Positions 34,691 through 51,800 of a stretch of 64,000 bases of DNA are shown one piece after another (the first letter of the stretch is position 1; each line of letters opens with the position of its first letter). The notes below the pieces were generated by a model. It did not search any database. It was not told the origin of the DNA and was given only the letters and a program-made list of their open reading frames with translations. Made by a program: the position numbers and the translations under genes. The stretch spans positions 9,219,071 through 9,283,070 of the forward strand of contig CP154957.1 of the NCBI GenBank assembly GCA_039621445.1, given 5' to 3'. The stretch is from Euglena gracilis. Lineage: Eukaryota > Euglenida > Euglenophyceae > Euglenales.

Positions 34691-35841
34691 GGCGATAGAA
34701 GGTCCTTTATTTTAGGTCCTCAGTCATTTCCTTTGATTCCCCAACGTTTTGGAGATATTTTGAATTTTTTTGACCCCGAAATGGCCCAAAAACGGGTTGG
34801 TCAAAACGGCCAAGACATTTTTGGAGGGAAAGAGGCTTAAAATGGCCATAACTCATGGAGTTACGGGGAAATGGAAACAGTTTTAGACAGGGCGTTCCAA
34901 GGGCTTCAATTTAGGTCCTCGGACATTTCCTTTTATTTTTGCTTCATTTCTGAGATACTTTGGAAACATCGATTTTTTTTGACCCCGAAAACAGCCCACA
35001 ATCGCCCCATAAATCAACCAAAATCCACGAAGAGTTGGGGGAAACGTAAAGCATGGTTGGAAAGGGCATCCCAAGGGCTTCTCTTGAAAAGAATGGACCA
35101 AACACAGACAGCCCCGAAGAACACCCCAAGATGGCCGTTTTGGGCCACAAAGCGCGCCAGAACACGGACCAGGCGTGTCGGCAGCCAAAATGGCGCGAAT
35201 GGGGGACGATAGAGGGCCTCCAGGGGTACGTTTGAGGGCCTCCAGGGGTTCGTTTGGCCAGACCGACACTCCAGAAATAATGCACGTTTTCTCGAGATAT
35301 TTTTGAAAAGTCGATTTTTTTACCGAAAATCTCACCCCGGCGAAATGGTGGTGTCGACACTGGGGGGGTTGGCCAGTCCCACCCAGTTTGGACCCCTTCG
35401 CGGGTGAATAACTTGGGCCTGGCGGGGAATTGGGGGTAAAATGGAGGTGGTTCGGAAACTCGGGATCCAGTCGCGCGCAACTGCAAAAGAAATTCCCGGG
35501 CCGGGGTCGTGGTGATAATCCGTGGTTTTCATTACCTACCCAAGGCGGGGGGGGTTCTACCCCCCTCTCCCCTCCCCTCCCTTTTCCCGGTGGTGAGCTT
35601 TGCTCTTGCTCTTTAGGATAAGAGCTCAGCGACCCCCCTCCTGGACTGGGGGGGTTCAACCCCACTGGGACTGCCTGGTGGAATGAGGCCACCGGCTCAT
35701 TGCATTCAGAGTGTCCTCAATACGCAGTGCTAACAGACACTTTCACAGTGGATGGATGTCACAGCACATTGTTTGGGGACTGTGGGGCTTTCCCTTCCCC
35801 AGCCCCGGCTCTCTCCTCTTCCCCCGTCCCCATCCGCTGGT
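34691..35841. other. Intergenic region, 315-aa gene to LYR gene
   Basis: No exon recognised. Two imperfect copies of a block with AGGTCCTCRGACATTTCCTTT and TTTTTTTGACCCCGAAA (34710-34790, 34890-34995) suggest a local duplication. Confidence 0.45.
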
Positions 35842-39208
<3,367 letters not shown>

Positions 39209-39794
39209 CGTCGGCCAATCTGCCCACAGCGCTCACCCCCGCGAGGGAGGCAGAGGTGGCTGGAGAGCCCCCCCCCCCCCAGCATCCTGTTGCCTTCCAA
39301 CTCCTGTGGGACCAGGCTGTACCACTGCTCGGGGCAGGCCACGCGCTGTAAATCCTTTCGTTGGCCATCTGACCCATCTTTCAACCGTCGTCGAAACGGC
39401 CAAGTGCCAAGGCTGTGGATCTGACCAATGTCTCCATTTGATGGCATTTGCGCCCGTTGTTGTTGCCGTGTTTGTCCCTGGACTGCTGGCTGGTCGTGTG
39501 CAAGTGGGGAGTCATGATATTGGACACATTGCTGCTGTAAAATACTCTCCTTCATACCCTTCCATCAGCAGCCCGTGGCATTCCTTTGGGCTTTGTTTGA
39601 AAATGTGGCAAGTAATTTTTTATTTAATAATGTTACACAAACAGTACATTATGTTCATTGAAATGAGATGTAATTTGGAATTTGGGGTGTGCTTCCAACC
39701 TCGATGGTGGTCTTCGTCTCAAAACTCTTCTCTCGGACTTTTTTGGAGTTTTTTTTTATCTGCCCTCTTTTATCTGCGCTCTTCATTTGCAGCC
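39209..39794. other. Short intergenic spacer, LYR stop to receptor start
   Basis: 586 bp without a recognised exon. A run of C at 39271-39282 and a T-rich tract (39740-39790) before the AG at 39791 could serve polyadenylation of one gene and trans-splicing of the next. Confidence 0.45.
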
Positions 39795-39875
39795 ATGTTT
39801 GAGAAGACGATGTCATTCATCCAGCGCGAGAAGAACGGTGGCTCTGCTGCTGCTACGGTGCCGGCAGTCCAGGAG
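39795..39875 (+). CDS. Receptor exon 1 with start codon
   Basis: ATG lies 3 nt after tttgcag (AG 39791-39792), as for a trans-spliced leader. It reads MFEKTMSFIQREKNGGSAAA, then ATVPAVQE. GGAG is shared with the next exon. Confidence 0.6.
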
Positions 39876-42800
39876 CAGGCCTCTGTTTTTTTTTTTCAAT
39901 TGAAGAACGCAAGGTAGGCCTCAGCCGGCGGCATACGTATGTGAGCAATGGGTAATGGAGAGCAGGGGTTTTCTTAAGCCGGGGGGGTCCCTACCCCCAA
40001 GGGGTCCAGCCAGCCAGCCAGCACCTTATTTCCAGCCAGCGGCTCCCAACCAGGCAGTGGAACCCCCCAGGGGTCAGCTCAATATCTTTGGTAAGGTTTT
40101 GGCTTTGAAAAATAAATTTTGGTAAAATTCTGCATTCAAGCACTTTTTAATACGTGCCCAGTGGTTTTGCCCATTTTATTGACGGAATTGAACAAAATCT
40201 GGCTATTTTGCCTCAAAAATGCCACCAAGGGTCAACGTTTGCCAACATTTGTGCAAATTTTGTCTTTTGGGGGCATTTTGGACCATTTCCCGGCCACTTT
40301 TTGTCGTTGTGGGCTGACGCTTTGCAGAAGAGGGTATTGGAAGCCGACATCGGTCTAAAATTGCAGTAAAAATGATTATTTTCGGCGTAAAGTGCCGGCA
40401 CTTTTGAAAATGGGTTTCAAAAATGGCCAAAAATTCCGGCGGTTTCACCTCCAAATTTTGTTTTAAAAACGCCAACCCGGCTGGATTTTGGCTTTTTTTG
40501 CATGTGTTTTGGGGTGCCTGTTGAGTCACCCCTGGGGGAGAGACCAGTACCCAATTTTCAGCCAGCACCATTTTTAGGCAGGACTCCCCCTGGGGGTCCT
40601 GAAGAAAACCCTTGATGGAGAGTGGGCGGGGGGGGGGCATGGGTCGAGGCTCAGTTTGAATTCAGAAGGGTTGCGGAAAACCCTTTCCGCTCCCTTCTTC
40701 GAAAAAGGGATTTCGTTCGGGCAGATTTATGATGCTGTGGTTACACTCCATGCGTTTTCAAAAAGATGTCCATCGGTTCTCCCCCTCCTCATCGTCGTGT
40801 GATTTGAGGACATTCTGTCCCGAATTTCCCCCCTTCCTCTGGAGGGTGATACCCCCCCCCCCGCCTAGGCAATGGCCACCCCCTTCCCCCCCCCTTGTGC
40901 CACTCAACTCGTCAGCCCTCGCTGGACGAAGCTGGCATTGCCTCGGGGTTTGGTCGTCTCGTGGGTTTCGTGTGCACCTGCCCCCCCCACCCCCGGGGGT
41001 ACGTTGGGGTCTCCCCCCAACGCCGAAGGGAGCAACAGAACCCAGCGGGGCGCACCCGGCACCGGTCACACGGCGCAGAGAAACGCAGGCGGCGCCGGGA
41101 AGCAGTGTTGGCGCGGCGGGAGGGGGTGTGCGGCAAACGTGCCCGGCTCCGGCAAAACCACCCAGACAGCCAGGACCATGTCCGGGGGAACGTGGCGGTT
41201 GCCGGGTTGAGGCCTCTCCGCGGGACTTTCCAAAAACAAAACAACAGCCGCCTGGCTTGGAGGACCCGACGTCGCCCCTCGTCACCGCCCCGCCCCCCCT
41301 CGCCATCCTGGAGCCGCCCCTGAAGAGTGTGGAAGCAGCCCAGCTGAGGAGCCCTTGCGAGGGCTTGCCCGGTTTTGTTTCGTTGATTGCATTTCAGATT
41401 TCTTTCAGCCGTACCGCCTCTCCCCTCGGAACGGTTTCCGCTCCGCACTGGTTTACGGGAAGAGGTTTTTCCAAACAATAATCCTTATGGTTGGGCTGGG
41501 GGGGGGGGGGCGCGTTGGACCAGAGTTGCTCACCCGGCCAGACAAAAGAGCACTGGTGTAAGGGGTTCCTGGCCACTCGCCACACAGCAAACCGGGCCAG
41601 CAGCGAAGGCAGCGCCGACCATCAGCAGACAAGAAGCTTTTAGTGCAACTAAGGGGGGCGGCGATGGCTATGCCAGCACATTACGCTCGAGCGTTGCCCA
41701 GCGGCCACGTTGTCGGAGCGGGACATCGAGATGCTGCAGGAGGAGGAGGCGTACGAGGCGGAGGAGACGGGAGGGGCCAGCGTGGGGCAGCCGCCTCCCA
41801 CGCTCTCGTTGTGTCTTTGCAGGGGCCCTCGGCTTGAAATGCGGGATGCCTTTGGAGGCGAAGGAAGTGAACTCTTGGAATTGTGACTGAAGATGTTTTA
41901 TTGTGGACAGATAAAAAAAGAGGCCTCATACATTCCAAGAAAGCAACCCATGTCTCCATTGGTTAAAAGGTATGTTGAGCTTTTGCCTGGCGAGTTGTGG
42001 CGAGCACTCACCGCTGCCAGACAGGTCAAATTCTATTTTTGAATCGTGCAACCAAGAACAAAGGGTCACTGAGAAGCATTCCTAACCCCCCCCCAAATAA
42101 AAGCCCCCCCCCCCCCCGAATAGAAGCCCCCCCCCCTCGGTTTTCGACCAACGTTCCGAATTGTGCCCCCCTCCAATAGTAGGCTTCTCCCCGTGGATTG
42201 TGTGTCAATATCTTCAGACTGCTCGGCGGCCACAACCGCGTCCTCATCGAGCGCGTCAGACGAAGCATCGGAATGATCCAATGCATCCACAAGAGAAGCA
42301 TTTCGTAGCAAATGTGACATGGCCGGAAAAGGTAGTAATCCCACAAAGAAATTTGTTCGATAATGCTCAGACCCTTGGTATTAGACCACTTTTCCGAATA
42401 GTGCCCCCCCCCCCCGAATAGAAGCCCCCCCCCCACGGTTTTCAACCAACTTTCCGAATAGTAGCCCCTGGGCTTCTATTCGGGGAGGGGTTAATTATTG
42501 AGAAATTATGGGCAGAAAATGAAATCTTTTGGAAGTGTGATTGAACACATGGTGGTTTGTGTGTGTGTGTGTGTGTGTGTTGCGCGCGTGTGTGTCACTC
42601 AAATGGAATGTATTTTTTTTGCTGTTTTCTATGTTTTGCGGCGGCATGTGTAACAGTACTGAATTACTCAATCACGTCAAAATTTTGGTTTCCTAATTTT
42701 GGCTAAACCCTACTCCAAACCCCGTTCTTAATAATGATTGTACCTCTAGCCCAATGCCTGAAACCACCAAAAAAAGAATAATGAAACCCCCATTGGGATT

Positions 42801-45800
42801 CTTCAAACAAATGGACCTCCCCCCACTAAATCATTGGGGTGCAAAGCAGCTCAGAGCAGACCTCCATTTAGTATGTATCACCAAAAAATTTTTTGCGTAT
42901 CACATGTATCACAGCCTAAAAATTAATGTATCACATATGTATCACCAAAAAAATTTTAATGTATCACATATGTATCACCAAAATTTTTTTAATGTATCAC
43001 ATATGTATCCCCAATTTTTTTAGAAATTTTTACATTTTTTACATTTTTACATCGAAATGTTTTTTCAGCTTCCTGTTCCACTTTTTATTCTTGTTTCTTT
43101 GCCTCTCTGCCTCTGCAGACAAATGGAACATGCGCAGGGGGACCTCGAATCCTCTGCAGAAATCATTTTGTCTCCTTTTGGCCCATTTGTCACCATAATT
43201 CATCAATTTTGACCTATTTTGACCATTTTTGGCCACTTTTTGCCCACTTCTTGTAATTTTGGGCCATTTTGTCCTGCTCTTGGGCCATTTTGGGCCATTT
43301 TTGACCATTTAAAGCCATTTTCGACCCTTTTTTTTTGTTATTTTTGCCCATTTTTTTTTGGTCTCTTTTTGGTCCAATTTGACCATTTTTGAGCATTTTG
43401 TGCCAGTTCGTTGCCAAAAGTGAACAAAAAAAAAGCTTCTAAAGTGACCAAAATTGGCCAAAAACAAGGCCATTTTGGGCCATTCTTGGCTTTTTTGGAC
43501 CACTTTGGGCATTTTTTTTTTGTTATTTTTGCCTGCTTTTGGTAACTTTTTGGTCCATTTTGATCATTTTTGACCATTTTGCGCCAGGTGCAGCTTCTGG
43601 AGTCTCAAAAACAGTGGCCAAAACAGCTTTTCTTTGGCCTCTTTTGCCCACTTTTGGCCATTTTAACCATTTTTGCCCCCCACCTACGGCCGAATATTTT
43701 GCCGACCACTGCCGGCCGCAGCCGACCGCGGGCTAAAATTTGGAATCTGTCATAGGTGCTTGGTCAGCACCACGGAAGTGGGGCTGGAGCAGCCATGGGA
43801 CCCGAGTTCCTGAAGCCCGGGTGAGCGCCATCTTACGTGCGTCTGTGAATTTTTCATCTTAAAAATTTGTGTTTCACAATTTTATTATATGTTTCACCAA
43901 GGAGAATTTGTGTATCACATATGTATCAACAAAAATTTTTTAATGTATCACATATGTATCACCAAAAAAAATTTAATGTATCACATACGTATCACCAAAA
44001 AAAATTTAATGTATCACAGATACGTTGTGATACGCACTAAATGGAGGTCTGGCTCAGAGCTGCAATATGTCCTACATGCACATGTTTCCCAAAAAGGTCT
44101 ATGTCTTGTTTTAATCAACAGTGCATGGGTGGTTTTGCTGGTTGAACGCGAAGACGTCGCATTACGGCAAACCAAAAAGTACGCACACATCCCATCTTCA
44201 TTGGTGCCCCACGCTACGTCTGGTGGAGATGCTGCGCAACGTGTTCGAAAGCATGTCGGTCAATGGCAAGATCACCATGGACCAGCTGCCTTTCGTGCTG
44301 GTCGGGGCAGAGATTCAGGCCACGTCGCTTGCGTACCACCAGCTTTCCCCCCGCCAAATGGAGTTGTTTTCACACACACGCATGGATATTGGCTGGGATT
44401 TGCAGATGGAGTTCTTATTGTTGATTAACAAACGTATTTTATCAGTTTACATCATTGACCTCCTCTCTCTTGAATACCCTCTTTTCCCATACTCTTCGTT
44501 CCAAACTTCAGTTCGCTTCCTGCCTGACCTCCCAATCCCATCCTCTGGTCCTGGAAATGCATCAATCATCAACTGGAAATCATTTTGATACCACCGAACA
44601 GCCGCCCTCAAGCTCATGCTCCCCAGGCATGACCGACCCACCTGGGGCGCCTTCGTGGGCAGGCACTCCAAGGGGGACTGGTCTGACCCCCCCCCCCCCA
44701 GTGGGTCACGTGGCCAAAAGTATCTTGGAACTCGGCCAAGGCACTCTGATGCCGAAGCTGTCAGAAGCCCTTTGGGCACTTTGGGTCAATTTGGGTGAAT
44801 GGGCAGGTACAACCCCGGGATGCTCAAGTTCAGCCTGCCCTGCACGTCAAAAGCACATCAGCGGCACGTCATGCATTCATCACACACCGTGAGTGGCCAT
44901 CCTGTGGCCACTCATCAGTTACCCCGATTGATCTGTTTTTCTCCACGGAACGCAGCACCGTGCCCCAGGCCACCGCCCAGGAGATCAACGACGCCATCGA
45001 GGAGCACCTACCCGACGCCGACGATGCGGACGCCCTGCTGGACTTTGACCAGGTGCTGACGCTGTACCAACACCTCGTGCACGCCCGGGCCCAGCCCCAT
45101 GTATGTGTAAATGAAACATATGTTAGATATGTGTATGCGGTGCATATGTATGTGTGTTTATGTGTGTTTTTGATGGTTTATGTTTGTTTTGTATGGTATA
45201 ATACAATGTCTGATGCATATAGTGTTTTTTAAAATATATACACATAATATAAGACATATAGTATGTTCGTTTGTTGTGTGTGTTTACAAAATGGAGTGCA
45301 TTTTGTCAACACAAGTTGTGCTTGGGTTTTTTATGAATCCATTTATACCTCAGTATTCCCCCTTTCTCCCTCCCACCCTTTGAGGTACCAAGCAGCGTGT
45401 CAGTATTTGTGCACTCCTGGACCATCCACCTTTCATTGATGACCCCTGGAAACGCGTTCAATGGGCCCTCCCGCATTGAACGTTGACGTTGATCAACTCG
45501 AGACCGCCGTGCCAGATATCAGGATGGAGCACAGTCAATTTCTGGTTCTTTTTCACTTTTCGGAGGTGATGCATCCAAAGACATTCCTTGAAGAAATTAT
45601 GTGGATCTCGCATTTGAAGCCCTTTCATTTGTAACAAAGCCGTGAGTTGAATATTTACCCTGAGCAGGTTTAAGGAACGGTTTGCAATGGGGAGATTTTT
45701 TTGGCAATTTTTCAATGTCAAGAACAGCCCTTTCACACATTCATCCGCAACCCCATAACTCCAGGCATTGGAGTTGTGTAAAATTGTAAATTTCGCCAAA

Positions 45801-48800
45801 AAAATATCAACTCGAATACCATTAAAGAAGTGTTTTTTGTGATGTCCGCATCACATTTGTTCAATGTGTACGGCTCTCATTTGAACATTCTTTTGCGGCC
45901 CCATCCCGCAGAGGGTTTTTTCCATCCTGCCAAAGGCTGCCGCAGCTGCCCACACCGTCCTTTGGCGGCGGTTCCACGACTGGGTGAGGCTGAAACTGCA
46001 GCAGCGCAAAATTAAGCAGACAGCTTATGAGAAGCACACCAAGCCTACACACGGGGCCCAGTTTAGGTGCAGCAACCTCTCAGAGTCTCCATGGATGTCA
46101 TTTTGTGTGGCACACCAATGTGGGAATTTGGTTCACCTGTGGACCCCCCGGACTTTAGACTGTTTGAAAATGAAAATTTTCCTGAAATGAAAGAGCTAAA
46201 AATCATGAAACCAGGAGGGGATGGACAGTAAGTTATTTTTTTATTCACAAAAATTTTCCTTGAGCAGGAGGGAATTTGCAGTTGCATTCTTTGCATTCTT
46301 TGCATAATTGTAAATCTTAAAAATTCGCCATCTGCATGAGCTTTTTTTAAAAACAAATTGTTTTAAGGTCCAACAGCCAATCAGGCAAAGGATGGCGAAT
46401 ATTTTCATGAAAAAGTAGCATTTTTACAGACTGTCTGAAATTTTTTGACGAATTTAGTTATATTTTTTGCCTGTCGTTTGTCATAAACAGCATTTCCTTG
46501 ACCCTGGGATGCAGGCAACAGCATTGGCTTGACATTTTTAAGCGTAAACCTCACAGTTTTCAAAAGGCTTCAGCATATACAGTGGGATAGAAATGGTATA
46601 ATTGGTTATTTATGTCACGGTTGGGTTACAGTTAATCATTGCCATTTTGAGCCGCTGCATATTCATTCAACACCATCATTGTAGCTGCAGACACCAGCCA
46701 GGTCAATATGATCGTCACCACCACATCAAGCTCCCCTGGAAGTTGACGTCAGAAACCAGTGCTGATCCGTAAAATGACCTCAGCAAGATGGGTTTCGTTT
46801 CATTCACACCGGCCCCCGATTCACAACGCGGCTGTTGCTGCTCATCCTGGCCACGTCCTGTGCCATCTCCATTTCCATCGTGGTGTTTGCTGTTGTCTTC
46901 ATTTTCGACCAAGCCCGGAAGCGCTCCACCTGATTCTGCCTCGCTTGATGTTGCATTTTGCAATGCAAACTGGGGCTGGCAATTTTTCCTTCTGTTTTGC
47001 CATCCGTGACGATTTGCATGACGTATTCGGCTTGAGTCTGGGTCACATCTCGCTCCACTCATGTTCCCCCCCCTTTTTTCCAAACAACCACCACAAATAA
47101 TGTATAATAATTTTGCCCCCTTGCAAAGTCTGTGGACCGATCTTGTTGGCCCCCTGCCAAGTTTATTTGGGCAGCACCCAAAACCAGTGAGATTAGTTCA
47201 CTGCTTTCCCTAAAAACAATTTTCCGTCAAATGCTTTTTTCATTAATACTGGTTGTATAGTTTAATGCTCCTCTCCATCGGACAACAGAACATCATGGTA
47301 CCGCAATTCTTTTGTTTGTACCACCTTTCCCGCAATGATGCATCATTTCCCACATTTGTCTTTGCGTATGGGGGGGGGGATATTTCGGCAGACCCTATTT
47401 CGGTTCTTGTTCTTCAGCAGCTGGGCCCTCCTGCCCATTCCCCTGCGGCTTGCCGCCAACCACAGCGACACCCTCGTGGTGGACCACATCAAGCGGGACG
47501 GCGAGTTGATGCGGGACGGCCTGCAGCTCTTCGGGTACGACCCCCCAGGGCCCGCCGGGACCCCGTGCCGGCTGGCTCCATAGGGTTTTGGCGGGGGTCG
47601 ACCCCCCCCCACCCCCATCCTGGCTGGTAGGGGGGGGGGAGACCAGTCCCCCCACCCACCCCTTTCCATATTTCCGGCCATGTTTCCGAAGGCGCCAATT
47701 TTTTTGGCCGAAATGTTGTTGGGCGGTGCCATGGTGGGTACGCCCCCCATCTTAGGCAGCCGAACTTGCACTTAAGGTTTTGATTTTTTTTGCATTGCGC
47801 GTAAGCGCAATGTTGGAATCTTTGCAATCCTTTTGAAACCCGGCGCTGAAACCCACCCTTTTGATCCTTTGGTTCTGCGGAGACCCTCCACGGTGACGTG
47901 TGCATCGTTTGCCAATGCCGGAACCCAGGGAACAGGCCCAATTTTGGTGTTTTTCAGCCTGTGCTCAAAAAGGTTCAAAATCCTGGGTTTGAACGCCGGG
48001 ACACATGAATTTTTCCAAAAAAGGGCCGAAACCGTGCGAGTCCCTCGTTTTTGAAGCCTTGACTGTTCCCCAGATGGTGCTGCACAGGCCAGCTGAATTT
48101 TGACCCTTTTTTTGTTGCTTTTTTTTTTAGGCTCTGCGATCTGTCCTTGAAGGCTTGCCTGCTGAGGTGCCCAGAGGGTGGACTCTATACGCGCGTTGTG
48201 AAAGTTGGGAAACCGGCGTGTGACAAAGTTGTGATCCCTGGGAGCTTGAAGTGCAAAGAGCGGTACAGTGGGAACCACCCAGGTGGGGGGGTTGGGGGGG
48301 ATTGAGGGTTTTGTCCCAACGTCTGGTGCGCCCCACACTGCTGGGCATAGAAGGCAATAGTTGTGGACATTGCGCTCAAGCGCAACAGTTATACATTGTC
48401 ATAACAGTCGAGGAAATACATTGCGCCGGCGTGCGCGCAATCGCCCATACAAAAAAATGAGAAGTGCAAACACGCGGCTAACGTGTTATCTGAACGAACA
48501 AACAGTGCATTATACAGGCAAGTTCATTGCCTGCCGGCACAATGTATTTCCTCACCAAGCCCACACACTGGCCATGCAGAGAGGGCCCCTCGACACACAT
48601 TGGCACGCTGCTTCAGAATTTTAGAATTTTCTATTGCGCCGTGGCGCAATATAGCTCTTAAATTTTCATTCTACATAATGTGCCCATTGCGTGGATGCTC
48701 AATGAAAACGTTCACACATATGTTATTATTATTGCTCAAGTGCGCAATGATCCCCCACATTTCCCCCGCAAAAAAACTTAAAAACATTGCGCCAAAGCGC

Positions 48801-51800
48801 AATGTGTTTTAATTTTTGTGATGAAAACATTGTTGCGCCATTGTGCAACTGCGCAACGGAGTTCCCTCGTTTCATTACCTGGCGTTTTGGGGTCATGCGC
48901 ACTGGGTCCCGGGAGCCCTGTGCCCGTAGAGTAGGGTTCCTAGTCGTTGCTTTTGTATCCAGGCCCTGGGGGTGTAAGGAGACCATTCGGACTGTCCTGA
49001 ACCTCAGGCCTTGGTGTTCGAAAACAGAGCTTTTTTGCAAGATTGCACGTCGGCGCAATTTCGCAGAACAGTCACTTTCAAAGCTAGGTGCGAATCAGGC
49101 TGCCTAAGCCCATGCCTTCCCATACAGCCCTGGCCACTGCATCCGTTCTGGTTGCACAAAGTTGGTTCGGGTATAAGTGCCGTTCCCTCTTTCAAATTCC
49201 AATGGCCCCTTCGGCAGTAAAGGCCATGCCATCGACCATGACGCACAAGTGTGTCCCGTCCCATCCCCAGAAGCGCACCGTATTTTTTCAAAGCAGGCAA
49301 GACAAAACAGAGTTGTTGACCTCCCCCCTCCAGCGGTCTGCCCTGTCAGGTGATCTGGGTATTGGGTGATCCGAAAACTTACAATGCAAAACCGCCGCAA
49401 ATCTTTTGATAAAACAAATGTGGCCAACAATGATGAAAAACGAGGGATTTGGACTTTTTTCTGAAGACCGCCTGAACCTAACCTAACCTATCTAACCTAA
49501 CCTAACCTGTCGCCGAAGGCAGCAGAGAAAAGTTTGGCCTTTTAACCGCATTTGTGGTCAAATTTCACTTGGATTTCAGAGTGCCAACGCCCCCAGGGGA
49601 GGGGTAGTGCCTGACTGGTTTTCGGGGGAAAAGTGAATGACTGGTTTTTGGAAGAGTGGAATAAGCCCCCCCCCCCAGGGGTGGGTAAAAAATTGTATGA
49701 ACTGAATACTTAATTTTCAGATGCTATTGCCGCCGTCAGCGGCGCAGGTCTCCCCAGGCCCTGCCCCCACGCCGTGCAGAGCTACAACACGAAGCTAACG
49801 CGGCTGGCAATGCTGCTGGGGGTGGTGGTGGAGCGGCTCGGCTACGAGGGGACGCGGCGCACCCAGAAGGCCGAGCTGGCGTACCAGCAGTTGCTGCTCA
49901 GTGCCCGGGGCGACCCTTTTCATCCCACACCAAGGGAGGCTGGAGGTCGCTTTCTTGATCCAAACCTTCATCGACTGGTGCTCACCAGCCCAAAAAAAGA
50001 GGGAGGTATTTTATGCCTGTTTTGGATACTTAGCAGATGTTTGTCGGGTATTTCGGTGTTTTCGATTTTGATGGAGTGTTCCTCACAATCTCCTCACAGG
50101 CAAAATGGTCATCAATTGCCAAACTGGCAGGCATTTAGGTGTGTATTTGTCCGTTGCCGCATATTTTGGTCAGTCATTTTCTGGCCATTCTGGACCATTT
50201 CCCCCAGTTCTGAGATATAAAATGGAAAAACAATTCTGCGCCGGCAGCTGGCCAGCAAGGATTTTTTTTAGTCGTAGACCCCCGGGGGGTGGGATGGGTG
50301 GGTCCGGCCGAGCCCCCCCCCCCCATGGGGTCTCCGGGGGAGTGGGTTATATTTTTCGGCACCGAAGGCGCCGAAATTTTTTGAAAGGGTGCTATTTTTA
50401 GCATTTTTCGCAATTTTTTTTACCATTTTCGGGGGAAAGTAAGTGGGTCCCCGGGACTCCCCCCAGGGGGTGGGTGGGTGGGTGGGTGGGTCCCCCTCCC
50501 CCCCCCCGTCTCAAAAAGAACCCCTGCCGGCCAGGGGCCGCCCCGCCCCCCAACCTGCTGGAGGGGTGGTACTCCCACGACTCCCTCAGCATGGTCAACT
50601 CCTCCGTCGGGGTGGTCAAGGCGTGGGTGGACCAGCTGGTCGCCCGCAACGCCACCACTGCCGACCTCATTCAGATGGTCAACGACATCAACCAGCCCAG
50701 GCAGGAGATCCAAGCTGTTTTCTAAGTGCTTTCAGTTTCGCTTTCTGCCTCCCCCCCCCCCCAACAGTCCGTTTTTCTGTGTTGCCCTTCCACTCCCCCG
50801 CCTGAATTTGAGGCTTGCAGCCTGAAGACCCGCCCTAAAAGGGCTCCGCTTAGCGAAGCATCAATTCACAGCTCGCCGAGATGCATGCAACCACTGTAGG
50901 GTTTGGTTTGTATGTAACCGCATGGCAGCATGGGTGAAAATTGAGGCTGTAATTTTTTAAAGCGAAAATGACAAAATTGAAAGGGGCTGAAAATGAGCAA
51001 AGAAGGGTCATTGTAAAAAGCAAAAAAATTGGACGTTGCAAAGTCCTAGTTTATTTGTTAGTTGAAAAGAAACACGGACCCATTGATCTTTCAAAGAACA
51101 AACTAAGGGACGTTTGGGGGGGGTAAATGTCCATCTGCCACTTCGTTTATTTTTTTTGTTGCAGGGTTGAATCTAAAAAATATGTACTGGAGGCTGGATG
51201 GTAACGGATTCTTCACTTTCCGGGGTACAAAAATGGCTAAACGGGTCAAAAGTGGGCAAATATGGGTCGACAAGGACAATTTGGGTCAAAAAAATCTTCT
51301 TTTTTTGCACAATTGGCAGTTCTGAGGGCATTTTTTGCAATCCATGGTAATTCCAGGAGGGGGCAACTTTTCAAAGGGGAAGCGCAAACCTGCTTTCTGC
51401 ATAGGGAGGAAGCGGGATTTCGCTTCCTCCCCAACGAAGCTGTTTTCCGCTCCATTCCATTTTGTGTGAAGTCTTTATGGGCTCCTTGACCCTTCAACTG
51501 CGCCTGCCCCATTGCCAAATTCTATGCCAACCTGAACCAGACAAGTCCACCCTTCAGTCGGCATTCCGACTGGTGGAAGCATGTTCTTGTTGTACACTCA
51601 GTGTCAGCCTCAAATTTTTTTCACATCAGGCAATTTTCCCTTCAAAGTAACCTCAAAACACGGCGTCTAGCCACTCACAACAAAATGGGCCACTCAAAGT
51701 CATCACCAAAATCTTTGTACTGAGACTTTTCCCCTTCCGTTTCCCTAAAAGTAATGAGCGCACCATAACAGACCCCGGGGGTAGACAACAGTAGATGGGC

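Larger units (their letters stand above)
42859..44051. mobile_element. TIR pair AGACCTCCATTTAGT spanning receptor exons 5 and 6
   Basis: AGACCTCCATTTAGTATGTA at 42859 is inverted at 44032-44051. Clusters of GTATCACATATGTATCACCA lie inside both ends. A left end alone occurs at 22897. Two receptor exons lie between the termini. Confidence 0.6.
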
